The notes beneath the pieces are model-generated. The model made no database searches. It saw nothing but the letters and a program-made list of their open reading frames with translations, and was not told the DNA's origin. From Schistosoma mansoni (Eukaryota > Platyhelminthes > Trematoda > Strigeidida > Schistosomatidae), in NCBI RefSeq assembly GCF_000237925.1, contig NC_031500.1, positions 12,239,753-12,303,752 of the forward strand: a stretch of DNA of 64,000 bases, written 5' to 3'. Each line of letters opens with the position of its first letter. Position 1 is the first letter of the stretch. This document shows, one piece after another, positions 35,957 to 47,609 of this stretch. The position numbers and the translations under genes are program-made.

Positions 35957-38900
35957 GTAAGCAATTTATTCTACTTAAACGCCTTGAATAACGGTCCAAT
36001 ACTGTTCATGTTTCTAAGTACCGTTTCACATTTCATAATTACTATATGATTGTCAGCAGTAAGACTTGTTGAGAATCTCAGCTTAATTAGATTATTTCGC
36101 CGAATTCGCCGTTTGACAGAACAGCTGTAGCTAGGTAATGCTGCCCATGTAGGTCAACAATTTTAGGAAGGTGCTTGGGTCAATGCAGTTAAGTTTACTT
36201 AATATCAGTAATATTTTCGAGTCTCACTTCTACGAAAGTCCTTCAAATGCCGAAATAGGAAAGTGAACCAAGATGAAAGTGATAATGACTTAATGGGGAA
36301 ATATGTTTAATAGTAACTGGTTTTAGATGGACATGTTAGTAAGGAGCCGACTTTCTGGAGAGAAAAATAATCACGTTCTAATTGGAATTATTCAGGATAC
36401 GATCTCGGATTTCGAGTGCGCACCTCCAGATTCCAATGCTCGTTTAAACCAGAGATTTTAGTCATTATTGAGCATCTATAAAGCTATTTATATTTGGAAG
36501 TTGATAACTGATACATGTTTAGTCAAGATTGATTTGATTAACCTTATTGTTAATGCTGGAAATTACAACGTCATCGAAATTAAAGGTTTTACCAAGTCAG
36601 TAGCTTGCTTTGTATTGTTTTTTCCTCCAGCGGTTTTCTAGACAATGTCAAGTCTTTACTTCGACCCTTGTCGACTCAGGTAGTTAGCCAAAAATTATCA
36701 TTCCTAGTACTGATCAACGTAAACTTGGATTGTGATGTACTTCATGAAAGTTATGTGAGGATAAGATTCCTTTCTCGGTACATCGGAAATCAGTAAAGAA
36801 AATTAAACTCATCATATATTCCGCAAAATGTCGTCATTTCATATCTAAAATGAAATCCGATATCTGAAAGTGTAGGTTTATTTGAAATTGCGCATGTTTT
36901 AATTATTTACTTGCCATAGTACTTTCGTCAAACTATACTTATCAAGGTGAAGAAAATTTATGTCGTTTTTAACTGTTAAGATTCAAAAATTTCAGTTACT
37001 GTACTTGGCCGTTAACTAGCTTGCTACATACTGTAAGCCTCTCTAATGTGTTTGGATAATTTAATTTTGGAAATTGATTTAATTGACAATCTTTTCAATC
37101 TTAATGTGAATTGATTGCCATCAAATTATTGCCGTTTTCATTGCGCTTGATAATAGGCGATGTGAAGCTGATCCGATTGAAGAAAAAACGGATTCTGTAT
37201 TGTTGTATGCAACTTCATACTAGTTAAGGAAAAACGTTTATTTACCATATAATATACCCGAGCGTTAGGCGATTGACGTTCAAGCCACAATATCAGTATT
37301 GACATGCATGTTAAATATTGTTCATCAACAGCTACGCTTGTGATTTTTCATTTCAGCTAGTATCTGTGATAGTCTTTGGTTCTATATCATCAGGTTGTCA
37401 TACGCATCAAGGTATTTGCATTTTCGGCACAACTTCTAGTGCTTGTAATCTCCCCGTTGCAATCGGTGTCTTTGCCTTTCTTGGAGAAATTCTTTTTCTC
37501 GTTGGCGATTTTATGTTTGATTCAATTTCCAACATTAAAAGGCGGAAAAATATTGTAATTGGTGATTTGGGGTTCTCAGGTATGTCCTCTGGGCAAATTG
37601 AAGTTAATAAGCTATTTTAGAAGTTAGACTTAATGAAATTTTTACTTTCATATAAAACACATTACTCTCTTAGAAATATATATCTAATTGATGAAGAAAA
37701 TAAGAAAAACTGATAGGCTTTGAGGAGAGAATACATCTGTATCGTTATGCTAAGTTAAAGACTTGAGATCATATTTTCTTGCTAAATGACAGCTACGCAT
37801 CCGCAATAAATAAAAGAGTAGTTTGATGGATTTAAAGTTAGCTATCAATGAGCACAACTAGTTTTGATAACAAAATTCTCATAATTAACGTTATAGGGTA
37901 AAATGGTGTTGGATACCAGTTCTGTAAAACATTTCTACCCATTACGATATCAAAAATCTTTGTCACGAGCTTGTATAAACCAATCGATTTTTTTGCACCT
38001 GCTTCTTGTTATTTCGGTATGGTTTCAGGTATTTTGTTGTGTAAAATGGGTGGTAGTCTAGCCACTTGACTGCACTAGTTCTGGACAATTCGGTAGCTAT
38101 TCCATTATCAGGCAGGAAATCAGTTGGTTGCAATGTGAAAATAATAACGATAATACGAGTGCCAGGAGAAAACGAGTATTTCAAGAACAACAAATAAGTT
38201 GATTAAATGGTAACGTGTAAAAAGAAGGAATTGAAAAGAATAAGAGGGGAAATGGAGAGAGTAATAAGAAACATAGGAAGTAATTACTGGTATGAGGTAA
38301 CTACAACCATGGTTATTTGCGAGACATGGATCAGACGCAGCTAGTCCAAGAGGGAGATAGTAATTCACGGATGTGTACATGTATGTTAAGTCTGCTCCTA
38401 AAGCTATCTACCGATGGGGCTGTGGACACTTTGGCTGGTAGGGCATTCTAAATGGAGGCGAATGGGGAAAAGTGAGAACGTACCCGAGTGTTCGTTCTTT
38501 TATATGCAATCTTCCGACGGTTGCCTCAGGGAGAGTGGTGATGATTTCTGGTAATATGCTCTTGTTGGGGTGGCTTGGAGTACATAATATGTCGTATGCT
38601 GTTATCAGATGACCTGCTGTCCTCCGATAGCTCAACAGGAATAATAATCCCATGTACCGGAGTCTGTCCTCGTACGATTTATTTTTTAGACCCATCACTT
38701 ACTTGATTGCCCCTCTCTTTTCCTTAGCCCAAGAGATTTAGGTCCTTTTTGAAGAAAGGGGACTCTACAATATCGTGCGTACATTTTAAAGTGTTATGAG
38801 CAACTCTGGGGTGATTACTCCAAGTTGTCTACGCACAAACTGTAGAGTTGCGTTTGCCTTGGCTCCATTCCCCATGTAGTTTAGGCCGGTGTTCAAGCTC

Positions 38901-41900
38901 TCCGTGGTTACAAGCAAGAGATGATGCTCTGAGGAAACAATCTGGAACGGAAATCCCTGGAGTCTGTCATTGCTTTGTGTCAAATGTGTAGATTGAACTT
39001 CCAAATTAATGAGCAGCAGGTAACTAATATAAAACACTATTAACTGGTAGATTCAGATATAGTTCATATGGTCTAGTCATAAATGCATTGGCCAGTATTA
39101 AGTGTTAGTGTATACTTAAGCCACTTAGTAAGCTAGTGTATATATATGAGATGATTTTCACATCATCATAGTTTTGTTGGGTTAATCTTGAATATTATAA
39201 AAATTATTGTTAGGATGGGGGTTTTTTGGAGGTTGTAGTGAATTTTTAATAGTTGAATTCACACCACAAACTCCCACTGTAATAGTAACATGAATCCAAC
39301 CACTAGAGAATAATTACAATCTCCACAAACCCCGACTCTGATAATAATCATGTGTTCACTAGTAACTAGCTTCAAGATGGATTTCCTGGAGTTCTAGTGA
39401 CAAGCCGTGACCATTGGAGTCTAATCTGTGATGGGTAGAGACAGGTATTTACCTCAGACAATGGATGAATGGTTGCGCAAGTTAATTGATTGATTAAAGT
39501 TAGACAATAACACCATTGGATGCCGGCTCAGTGGTCTAGAGGTTGAGCGTTCGCTCTCGAGAACGAAGGACCTGGGTGCAAGTCCCGCATGCGGGATTGT
39601 GGATGCACACTGCTGAGGAGTCGCATACTAGGACGAAACGGCCGTCCAGTGCATCCAGGTGTTTAGTGGTGGTCTAGCTTGAATCGACTCATAAATTCAA
39701 CTATTATTACAAAAATATTCATGTGGTCTGTCTAGAGTTTTAGAAAGTATAAAGTATTGTAATTCTAACGACCCTTCATCTTATCAGTATAACCGATTGG
39801 ATAGCAAACCTGCACAAGTCCTGTAGTTGTATGTTCATAAAGTGTTTTATGAGTAATAATGTAGGTAGTTTGAGATACTTTGGTGTAAATACTATTTTTC
39901 TATTTCTGATTCTCAATCGTCTAACAGATTTATTAGTCAAATCGTCAACCAGTTATAAGTGTGTAAATAAGGTTATCCTCATACAATAGATTGTTCAATT
40001 CACTCTGTTAGTAAGTAAAATTTAGACGCAAACTCGTTCGATGATTAGTAAATAAAAATTATTCTGCGGGCGTTCATATTGTTACTAAAGAAACATAAAG
40101 TGACAGTCTTTATGTTCTAAACATTTTAATCTCTATCAAGGTGGATTCAGTACTATCATCTTTACTAGTTTTTCCCAATATAAAAGAAATTCGGAGACCA
40201 ATGTACTAAACCATTAAACATTATTGAATTAATCAAAAAATCAACTTATTAAGGGTTATTTATAAACTAAAAGATATAAAAATCAACTCTAGAATTATCG
40301 AGTAAAGACAAGTCAGACTTTATTCACTTACTTGGATGAACACTATATGCCAGATACAAACTAATAGATCAAAGCCGTTCAATGAGATTACTTTACTTAA
40401 GTGTGTTAGATCAAAATCGCCAATCCAAGGTCATAGGGTAAGATGCATTTTGTGAAAAACTCAAAGTACAGAATATTCGTAACTCTTGAAAATTTTGAGG
40501 TAATCAATCATGTCACTTTTACTATTTCAGGCTCAAAGCATTATATTATTAGAGACAACTATGATCCAATGTCTCTAAAAGAAATTTCCACTTGTTACTG
40601 ATCTTTAAAGATATCCTTTGAAGCAATATTGAAACTCAACCTTCAACTAAACAGTGTGAAAGTAGACGGCAAGAAGTGGCAAGTATATTAGTTAAGGTAT
40701 ATATCATTCGATTATACTAATAAGTACATTGATTCGTATAATACTATTACCATGACTTTTAAGTCATTTAACAAGTGAATATGTGACCAAAATACTTTAC
40801 ACTTGATATCGGGATCATAATTAAATCTCACATGAGTAATGGGAGTTGAAAAATCCATACTGAATCCCTGTATTGACGCTAAAAATCTATCAGTAACTAT
40901 GTCAGAAATTTACTCCATAGCTTATATAAACCACTGTTATTTACACTAGGGTCTTTCTACTCCAGTCATACCACGTAAAAACGCCGGTCAACCTTTAGGT
41001 AATATATTGTTTTCGATGCTTCTCTGATTGATACTCATAATTTACACAATTTGATCCGGTTTTCAGGAATGCTATTCTGTTGATTGTTCATTGAAAGTTA
41101 ATAAATCACGTCCACAAGTTGTAAATGTCGGACTTCCTAAATAAGTGATTCCGTAGGATCTCACTAGATTATTGGTTAAAACTCCACTTCAACATTTAAA
41201 AAACAGATTTAACCGGATTACGCTCCATTTGCGTGTGATTCTTTTCACTAACAGACATTGGGACAGAAGTAATCCAGTAATCAATAAAGTAACGTAGTTA
41301 AATAGAACAACACACTTTGAGAGGGTAGTGATATCTGTGAATTAAAACCTACAAGGAAGTAAGAATGCGGTCATTGGAAGCGTAGATTTTCAAATATCGT
41401 TTTTGATAGTGAAGTTTTGATTGTAAAACCTTAGAAACTATGTTATTCAGTCTAATCTCCCTTTTCCGATCACGAAATATTGTCTTCCTTCACAAATCAG
41501 GGTAATCAAGAGCTCCAGAAAATTAGATAGGACTGAATTTACATAATTAATTTCAATTATGTCGAGGAGGCTTTAAGTAAAGGCCTATTTTCTGCAGGAA
41601 TAGTACACGACAAATAACAGTTCACTGTTTAATGTTACACATTATTCACAGACTTAGAACTCAACATCAACAAGCAAACATTTCAACTTGAAACGTAATC
41701 AAGGGCCTCCGTAAATGCTATACTAGAAATTCTCCCTCCTCAAGAAACGTAGATATATGATGACTCTTATTATTCTTTCATATTTTTTATTTATGTCTTC
41801 AATTCTAATGTTTACTATATAGTGTCAAAGCTCATATAGGGATGACATTCATATCCAGTCGCTTACTATCACAGATAGAATTGAGAGAACATGTGCATTT

Positions 41901-44755
41901 ATCAGATAGTTTTTAAAATACATATCTCAGAATTCACTGGTTTTAGTTAATCTTAGTCAAAATTTATCAAGTGCCTATACTTATAGATGAAGACCATTCC
42001 AATATTAAGAGCATTCTACAAATTATCTAAGTTGTCTGATTGAAAAGTAAAAAGTATTCGGTTAGAGAAACTTTTGGTGAAGATAATATTATTTACTGAG
42101 TAGTAGTAGAAGGACTTGACACGCATGACATTGATCACCACCTAGTGATCAATCAATTGTGATGTACTGAGTCGTTTTTATATTTTTCTCATTAGTCAAG
42201 CAAGGGATTTTTCTTCCTCGTTTTACATTCAAACTTTCTCCCTTGCTTAATTCAATATCATATTTATTAGAAATATTTTTCGTAAAGACAATTAATACAC
42301 ACTTCAAATAAATAGGTCTATGGACATTTCTATGGTTTGTGAGCTTTTGCCTACTTGCTAACAAATGGACAAATACTTCTGATGAATGGCTTGGGCAACA
42401 CAAAGTGGAAGGATGGCAAGAAAGTAATGCTCGTTCAGCGATTGTCTTCTCCTTCTTATCCATTGCAATTTGGGTAGGTTTTATCTATTTATTTATAAAG
42501 TTGAATTTAAGTTAAGGTTACTTTTTAGGGATATTCGAACAGTCATTTAGTTAAATGAGTCATAATACATTTTATTACTTGTTAAAATAAAAATTGTTTT
42601 CGAAGTCGTTATTTGCAAACCTTCTGCATAATTTTAGTCATTTTGCTATATTCCATAGTTCATATCACAGATTGGTCTTAGACAACCATTGAAAACCAAA
42701 AAGCAGTGAACATATGTTTTGTCTTGTATCTAACGTCTCAGGAGTTCACATTTACAACACCACTGAGCGTTGCCTTGACTTTCAGGTCTTGTAACAAGCT
42801 CTCAACCATTGGATGCCGATTTACTGGTCTAAATGTTAAACCTACGCCACGAGATCTGGAGATTCTGAAGCTCTGTTCTCGATAGAGTCTGGAATATGGA
42901 CTCCTGAAGTATACCACTATAGGACAAAACAGCTGTCCTTATTTTTCAATGATTATCTGACAATGATCGATCCGTGATATAAAGTATGAAATTTGATGAT
43001 CCCCACACACCCACTGTGGTAATGCCTCGCAATACATTACCACTCATTCGCCCATTAATAATAAATAAATACTAGTCTAATATTAAAAGGAAATATTTCC
43101 AGTAAGATGCATGGAAATCAAACATTTTACCCGATTTGAATTATAAGGGAATTTACTGACGAAGGCCCCCAAATGCCCTGGTACGGTCGAGAGTGGGGAG
43201 AGTCCGCTCTCCCTCTCGAAATGCTCTCACATGGCCACGCGAATATATAGCCTCTGCCAGGGAAGTACTACTCACTGCCTTCTCGTGGCGGGGGTGTTGT
43301 TTACGAAATTGAGAGGACGAAAAGCGAATGTCCGGCGCTATAGCCGGGTTGGTGAACACGAAAAGTCCATCTAGGGGAGTTGGAAGACCCTGATTCTAAA
43401 CCAATGGTGTACATGGGCTCCAGTTTCCTGAGTGAACAAATGACGTATTAATCTAGTGTTGGTCACTGGCTACCATGGGACTGCATCTTCTCACGATGCT
43501 CCACTGCCTTGTGGATCAGACCTTTAGGCCAAAGGCTCCGGGTGTTGCCCCCTAAGAAAACCACCTGCTTCAGTTTGGGCACCTGGGCAGTATCACAACC
43601 CTCACACAAATCTCATTTGATTTGTGTGGCGCATATATATCGGGTGCCCCTTTGTACCGATATTTATATGTTTAAGTAAATAGAATAGTAGTAAGTAGGA
43701 CTAGTATTTAAATATGGATAGAATAGTTATTACTAACTTTTAACATTTTAATCTTAATAATGTTGGACTTCATCATGAAATGCTTCTACTTTGACTGATA
43801 TGTTCATTCCATAGAAAATAGTCAGGAAACATTTTTAAAAGAAGGAAATTTATAAACAAAGATCCTTAGAATATAAGAGCTTTAATTGATATCAATTAAA
43901 AACATGTTTTATTCTTATGATCAAAACAAAATTTCATATATCCAAGAACACTAGACTAGAAAGTGTTGAACCCATAATTTTAATAATAAACAATCAGTAA
44001 GATATGTGAGCATGGGGATTGAATTAAATATACTGAAACTTAAATCTAAACAACTGAGTGCTACAACCAAAAAATATAGTTTAAATGGATGGTTCATGAA
44101 TAACTTTTCCATAATTGGGTCATTTGTAAAAATGAACAACCAAATATTATACAGAGTGAAATCCTTGTTCTATCTCATAACAGTATCATTTCAATTAAAT
44201 AGTCTGATTAGTTAAAAGCTTCAATTTACCATCGAACACTGATTTCAATTGACTTACGTGATTATTCATCAAACTACTCTCATGGTATAGTTAGCGTTTT
44301 TTAACGAGTTGGTTTTCTAAAGGATGGGGTTGCTAACCCCATGCCCAACCCTCCTCCTTTACCCGGGCTCGGGACCGGCAGTAGCCCCCGGAGGAGCTAC
44401 AGGCGGAATTATTATTTGACAAGAAATAAATACAATTTAGCAACAAGAATTTTACTCAATGAATTTCTTTTGTTGTTTGTTATCTGTCGATTTTAATTTC
44501 ATATGAATTAAGGGTGGAATCACATTTTTCGCATTACAACGGTTTCGAATGGGTCAAGCTGGTCTCACTCCAGAAGAAGGACTAGGTGAGGCTGGTTCAA
44601 CTATGGATCCAAATACTGGTGTTCCAGGTCAGCCATATCCTGGTATGATGTCTGATCCGATGAGTCAGCAGCAGCAACAACAACCTTATGGTGGGAATAT
44701 TCAACAGCCACCTGTAGGTGGTGTCGGCGGTCAATATTATGGACCAACGTATTAA
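35855..44755 (+). CDS. SYNGR: Synaptogyrin (four-pass MARVEL-domain vesicle membrane protein)
   Basis: Four exons (35855-35956, 37357-37579, 42316-42473, 44513-44755) sum to 726 nt, exactly 242 codons including the stop, with matching phases (0, 1, 0). Seen: N-terminal DFLRKPVSILRLVSL, first membrane segment LVSVIVFGSI, second segment VAIGVFAFLGEILFLVGDFMF, cytosolic loop DLGFSG, third segment WTFLWFVSFCLLANKW, fourth segment around SAIVFSFLSIAIW, ending ALQRFRMG. A Gly/Pro/Gln/Tyr-rich cytosolic tail with six Gln in a row follows. Known: these are the synaptogyrin landmarks; the proteins sit in synaptic and other secretory vesicle membranes and influence exocytosis and vesicle biogenesis. 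Length is close to the usual ~220-240 aa. LINE and SINE fragments fill intron 3. The gene is convergent with the GNB1L-like gene. Confidence 0.93.
37357..37579 (+). CDS. SYNGR: Synaptogyrin exon 2
   Basis: The acceptor TTTCATTTCAG precedes 37357; the donor GTATGT begins at 37580. It encodes membrane segment 1, the first luminal loop with cysteines, segment 2 and the start of the cytosolic loop. It ends in phase 1 inside the Gly codon of DLGFSG. Confidence 0.92.
38290..39040 (-). mobile_element. CR1-like LINE C-terminal relic in synaptogyrin intron 3
   Basis: Minus-strand frames read NTGLNYMGNGAKANATLQFVRRQLGVITPELLITLK at about 38930-38780, then after a gap GLKNKSYEDRLRYMGLLFLLSYRRT at 38690-38610. 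These match the post-RT region of CR1/jockey elements (LKN.SYEERL..LGL..L.YRR). It is truncated at both ends and frame-broken. Confidence 0.75.
39213..39705 (+). mobile_element. Family A element preceded by a foldback unit
   Basis: 39213-39345 is a foldback (GGGGGTTTTTTGGAGG... against CTCCACAAACCCC). It is followed by the long 5' body, a tRNA-like segment (~39525-39590), the best-preserved hammerhead motif of the window (39605-39652) and the 3' terminus CAACTATT. It lies in synaptogyrin intron 3, same strand as the gene. Confidence 0.82.
39605..39652 (+). ncRNA. Hammerhead ribozyme motif (family A), catalytic core intact
   Basis: CTGAGGA (39613-39619), stem II GTCG...GGAC with three good pairs, GAAA (39635-39638), a palindromic mini stem III ACGGCCGT, cleavage triplet GTC (39644-39646), and stem I CACTG/CAGTG. 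All invariant core bases of a type I hammerhead are present. Stem III is only two pairs, as is known for schistosome hammerheads. Confidence 0.78.
39710..42310. other. Synaptogyrin intron 3, right part, nothing recognised
   Basis: About 2.6 kb of AT-rich DNA without open frames or recognised repeats. Confidence 0.5.
42316..42473 (+). CDS. SYNGR: Synaptogyrin exon 3
   Basis: A 158-nt exon; acceptor AAATAG, donor GTAGGT at 42474. Starts by completing the Gly codon, then LWTFLWFVSFCLLANKW (segment 3), the second luminal loop, and SAIVFSFLSIAIW (segment 4). The opposite-strand ORF over this interval is only a shadow. Confidence 0.92.
42720..42985 (+). repeat. Decayed family A SINE relic in synaptogyrin intron 3
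   Basis: CCATTGGATGCCGATTTACTGGTC matches the family A tRNA-like head. ACTATAGGACAAAACAGCTGTC is a decayed hammerhead. Confidence 0.5.
43167..43684 (+). repeat. Family C repeat, copy 4
   Basis: Sense orientation. Begins CCCCCAAATGCCCTGGTACG; ends TTTATATGTTTAAGTAAATAG. Lies between synaptogyrin exons 3 and 4. Confidence 0.88.
44290..44410 (+). repeat. GC-rich repeat fragment G, copy 1
   Basis: A sharply GC-rich block (GGTTGCTAACCCCATGCCCA, ACCCGGGCTCGGGACCGGC, CCCGGAGGAGC) in AT-rich intron DNA just upstream of synaptogyrin exon 4. A reverse-oriented diverged copy is at 18945-19040. Probably retroelement non-coding DNA; the family was not identified. Confidence 0.55.
44513..44755 (+). CDS. 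SYNGR: Synaptogyrin exon 4 (C-terminal tail)
   Basis: The acceptor GAATTAAG precedes 44513; the stop is at 44753-44755. It begins GGITFFALQRFRMG, matching the end of the family's fourth helix, followed by a low-complexity tail rich in Gly, Pro, Gln and Tyr. The 3' UTR probably runs to about 45.2-45.3 kb, where ATTAAA and AATAAA-like signals occur. Confidence 0.9.
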   Translation, partial: GGITFFALQRFRMGQAGLTPEEGLGEAGSTMDPNTGVPGQPYPGMMSDPMSQQQQQQPYGGNIQQPPVGGVGGQYYGPTY

Positions 44756-45374
44756 CAGACTGAAAAGAGTCCTCATCTAGAAGAAATTTAACAGTAATTA
44801 TACTATTCTTTGATCTCATTTCATTTTATGATTTTAAGTTGAAACGTGGATGAATTTTGACTTCTTATGTGTAGTTCATGTCGTTATTGTTATTTATCAT
44901 TCCATTGGTTATTATTATTATTCTGAGTTCTTTTTATAACATTGACTTGACTTCATTTTTTATTTATATATTGCTCTACTTTTTTTCATTACTGACAATG
45001 GGGTCAGGGATGGGAGGACGAGAGCCAAACAATCGCAGAGACAAGTCTATATTGTTAGTTCCAACTATTGTTTCTCTTCCGTTCTGTCAAACATTCCATT
45101 AAACCTTGATACATTATCTTGTGAATTTATATTTAAGACATTTTTCGAACATATATGTACTTATATTACTTGTTTCAGTGATGTTGTCCCTTTTATGTTC
45201 AGTCGCTTTTAGTCGTATTTAGCATAATATTTGAATATATAAACAAATATGCATTAAAAAAATGCATATCACCAACAATAAATAGATAAGACTTTTATCA
45301 AATTTTATGCTTCCTATCTTCAATAATGACGATAAACACGTTGGTCTCAGTGGTTGTTAACTTAGTTATTGATT

Positions 45375-45399
45375 ATATATATATATATATATATATATT
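45375..45399. repeat. (AT)n microsatellite
   Basis: About 12 AT units at the edge of the GC-rich block. Confidence 0.9.
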
Positions 45400-45409
45400 C
45401 AGTCAGTCG

Positions 45410-45990
45410 GGAGATAAGAGAGTTATCAGGAGGTGTAGGAAGGATTTGAATGTGACCAACTTGGTCTTGTGTGTTGTTACGGGTATGAGGGCTAATATCA
45501 CTTCCCCGCTGCCCACACCGTGGAAGAGTATTTCTTGAGGGACCTGAAAAGGGATTGAATTAGTGTTGGTCTTAACGACTTAAGAGCGTGACCGCAGTGC
45601 CCAAGGGACAACTGCTTGAGGTCGGTCACACACGATCTTTTTGTGGGGGATTTTTGACGTGTTAGCTCCGTTCTTCAGAGGACCTTACCGCCAGAGACGG
45701 AAATCCATGGGATAAGGCGAGGTGTGCATTTTATAGGGTCGATCTTTTCTAACCACACCCCTCCCTGTGGGAAGGCAGCATCGCTGTTATGCTGGTTGTC
45801 TGAAGGAAACACCTTACTGCCGTCACACCTCTGTACAGTCGGCAGTACGACTTCGCCTTCGGACCTTGGGATTGCTGCTTTTAGTCTTAACGCTCTTCAA
45901 CCGACCTGTCTGGCATGGTAGGACCTCGAGGAACGATTGTTCCAGCCAGCATAGCTCGATTGCTTCATCACGATAGGCGAGCCCGACCAG
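45410..45990 (+). repeat. GC-rich block, probable retroelement non-coding or 5' region
   Basis: About 580 bp with much higher GC than its flanks, between two convergent genes. It has no long convincing frame; the short overlapping frames at 45724 and 45767 show no family signature. Composition and the CCAGCCAGCATAGCTCG...CGAGCCCGACCAG end suggest an inserted retroelement segment. Confidence 0.45.
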
Positions 45991-46048
45991 CAATGTTAAC
46001 TATCCAGTTGCTTCTTGAGGTTCATGTTGCAAACAAAATATTTATATG

Positions 46049-46234
46049 GTCAGTCCAGTAATTAACTATTTAGCTATTCGAGTTAATTTATTACTTCATC
46101 CTCCTTTGCGCATAGTTGTACAAAGGAAGAATTTACTGACTATCTTTAACAACTCTTATAATGAACTTGAAAATCAAAACCAGCTTATAGCCAGTCAAAA
46201 TGCGGGTGATATGATTGAGTCGTTAGTTATGTAA
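46049..46234 (+). CDS. Unassigned short frame, possible exon or retroelement tail
   Basis: About 60 codons of non-repetitive, balanced composition (LLLHPPLRIVVQRKNLLTIF, then NELENQNQLIASQNAGDMIE) ending in a stop at 46234. A possible acceptor (TATTTAG) lies inside it at about 46070. It could be a terminal exon of an unseen gene or the coding tail of the preceding repeat. No family was recognised. Confidence 0.2.
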   Translation, partial: VSPVINYLAIRVNLLLHPPLRIVVQRKNLLTIFNNSYNELENQNQLIASQNAGDMIESLVM

Positions 46235-46701
46235 CATCCCCCAGAAACTCAAGAATATAAAGTCGGAAATATAAATTTATATATACTAATAATTTATGTA
46301 CCTAAATATTTGGCTCTGCCAATTTTAGCTTTCTGGTTGTTTCTCAGTTTTTTTCACTTTTATGGGCAGTTGAGTAAAAAAATATAAGAACTGGCGTTGG
46401 TCAATCATAATAGAAAGTTAGTGGTACTATCCTGTTATCCAATTTGAATTGGTGTTTGAATATGAAATCTATTGGTTTCATAGTTGAGTACTGAAATTAT
46501 TAAACTATCACTGAAAATTAATACACAGAACTATTTCAAATGTAACCACTTTTGAATCCAACTATTTAAATTTTCATGTAGCTTTTGGTAATACGTAAAT
46601 ATATATTGAACGAAAAACTAACAATGGTAAAACAAGATGAATACATTTCTATTAACAAAAATAATACAAAACTGAAAGTTCCAAATAAAATGTTCACAAA
46701 T

Positions 46702-47609
46702 CTATCTGTAAATATCCCATATAAGTAAACTACCTAGTGCTCCACCATTTGCTGGAACAGATGTAATTAAAAAATGAGATTGTTTTGTAAATGTACATGA
46801 TCGAATTATTCTGGATTGTTGATCAATATTAGGTCCATGTGGTTTAGTTAGTGTTGTAGAACTCCATTCACCAATTAAACTTCCTTCATTTAAACTACCT
46901 AGACTAGGAAGATAACCTAAAGATTTTATTTTAAGTTGATTATTTTTGAAATACACATCAATTAAATGTATTTGACCATCCCATTGACCAACTGCTAACA
47001 GACGACCATCATCACGCCATGTAAAACACGAAATACCAGTAGTACAATTATCAAGTGATTTATGAATTTTGGATAATTTAAAATAATTTGACATTTGAGA
47101 ATCGAATTCCAATTGTACAAAAGCTATGTTTCCATCGACTGATGGATCTGTATCACAACTATCCACACTAGGTCCACCTAAAACAACGAATTTGACATTT
47201 GTTTTTATTCGATCAGTACTTTCCTTACATAATTGTTGTTTGAAATCAGGTTGAATAGAAAGTGTCATAATGGGAATAGATTGACCCAAGGGATAATTGA
47301 GCACACTTAATACTCGACCATCACCTAGTAAAATTAAGTGCCCAGATTCGAAACCGGCCAAAAGAATGGAATGTATTTGGTTTATTGGATAAGTTTTTTC
47401 AATTCCTCTTAATGACATACACATGCCTAGATTTGTAATATTTTGACAAGAAGTTTGAATAGAATTAATTGATTGCTGACAAATAAATACAAATTGAGGC
47501 AGTTGGATTATTTCAATAGACAGTTCTGTATTAGATGTTGAAGAATTATTATTATCATCATCATCATCTCTTTCTTCTTGACACAAATGGGCCAAGAAAT
47601 AAACATCCG
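46702..47609 (-). CDS. GNB1L: GNB1L-like last exon, 3' portion
   Basis: Open from the gap edge at 47609 to the stop at 46702. It repeats the FLAHLCQEERD coding segment (the 46-bp duplication), then a five-Asp, three-Asn run, then the remaining propeller blades. The apparent ATG at 47595 is an internal start made by the break, not the true N-terminus. Confidence 0.88.

Noticed and set aside
44878-45102. Hydrophobic 74-codon frame after synaptogyrin
   Set aside because: Lies in the probable 3' UTR, is T-rich, and has no family signature.
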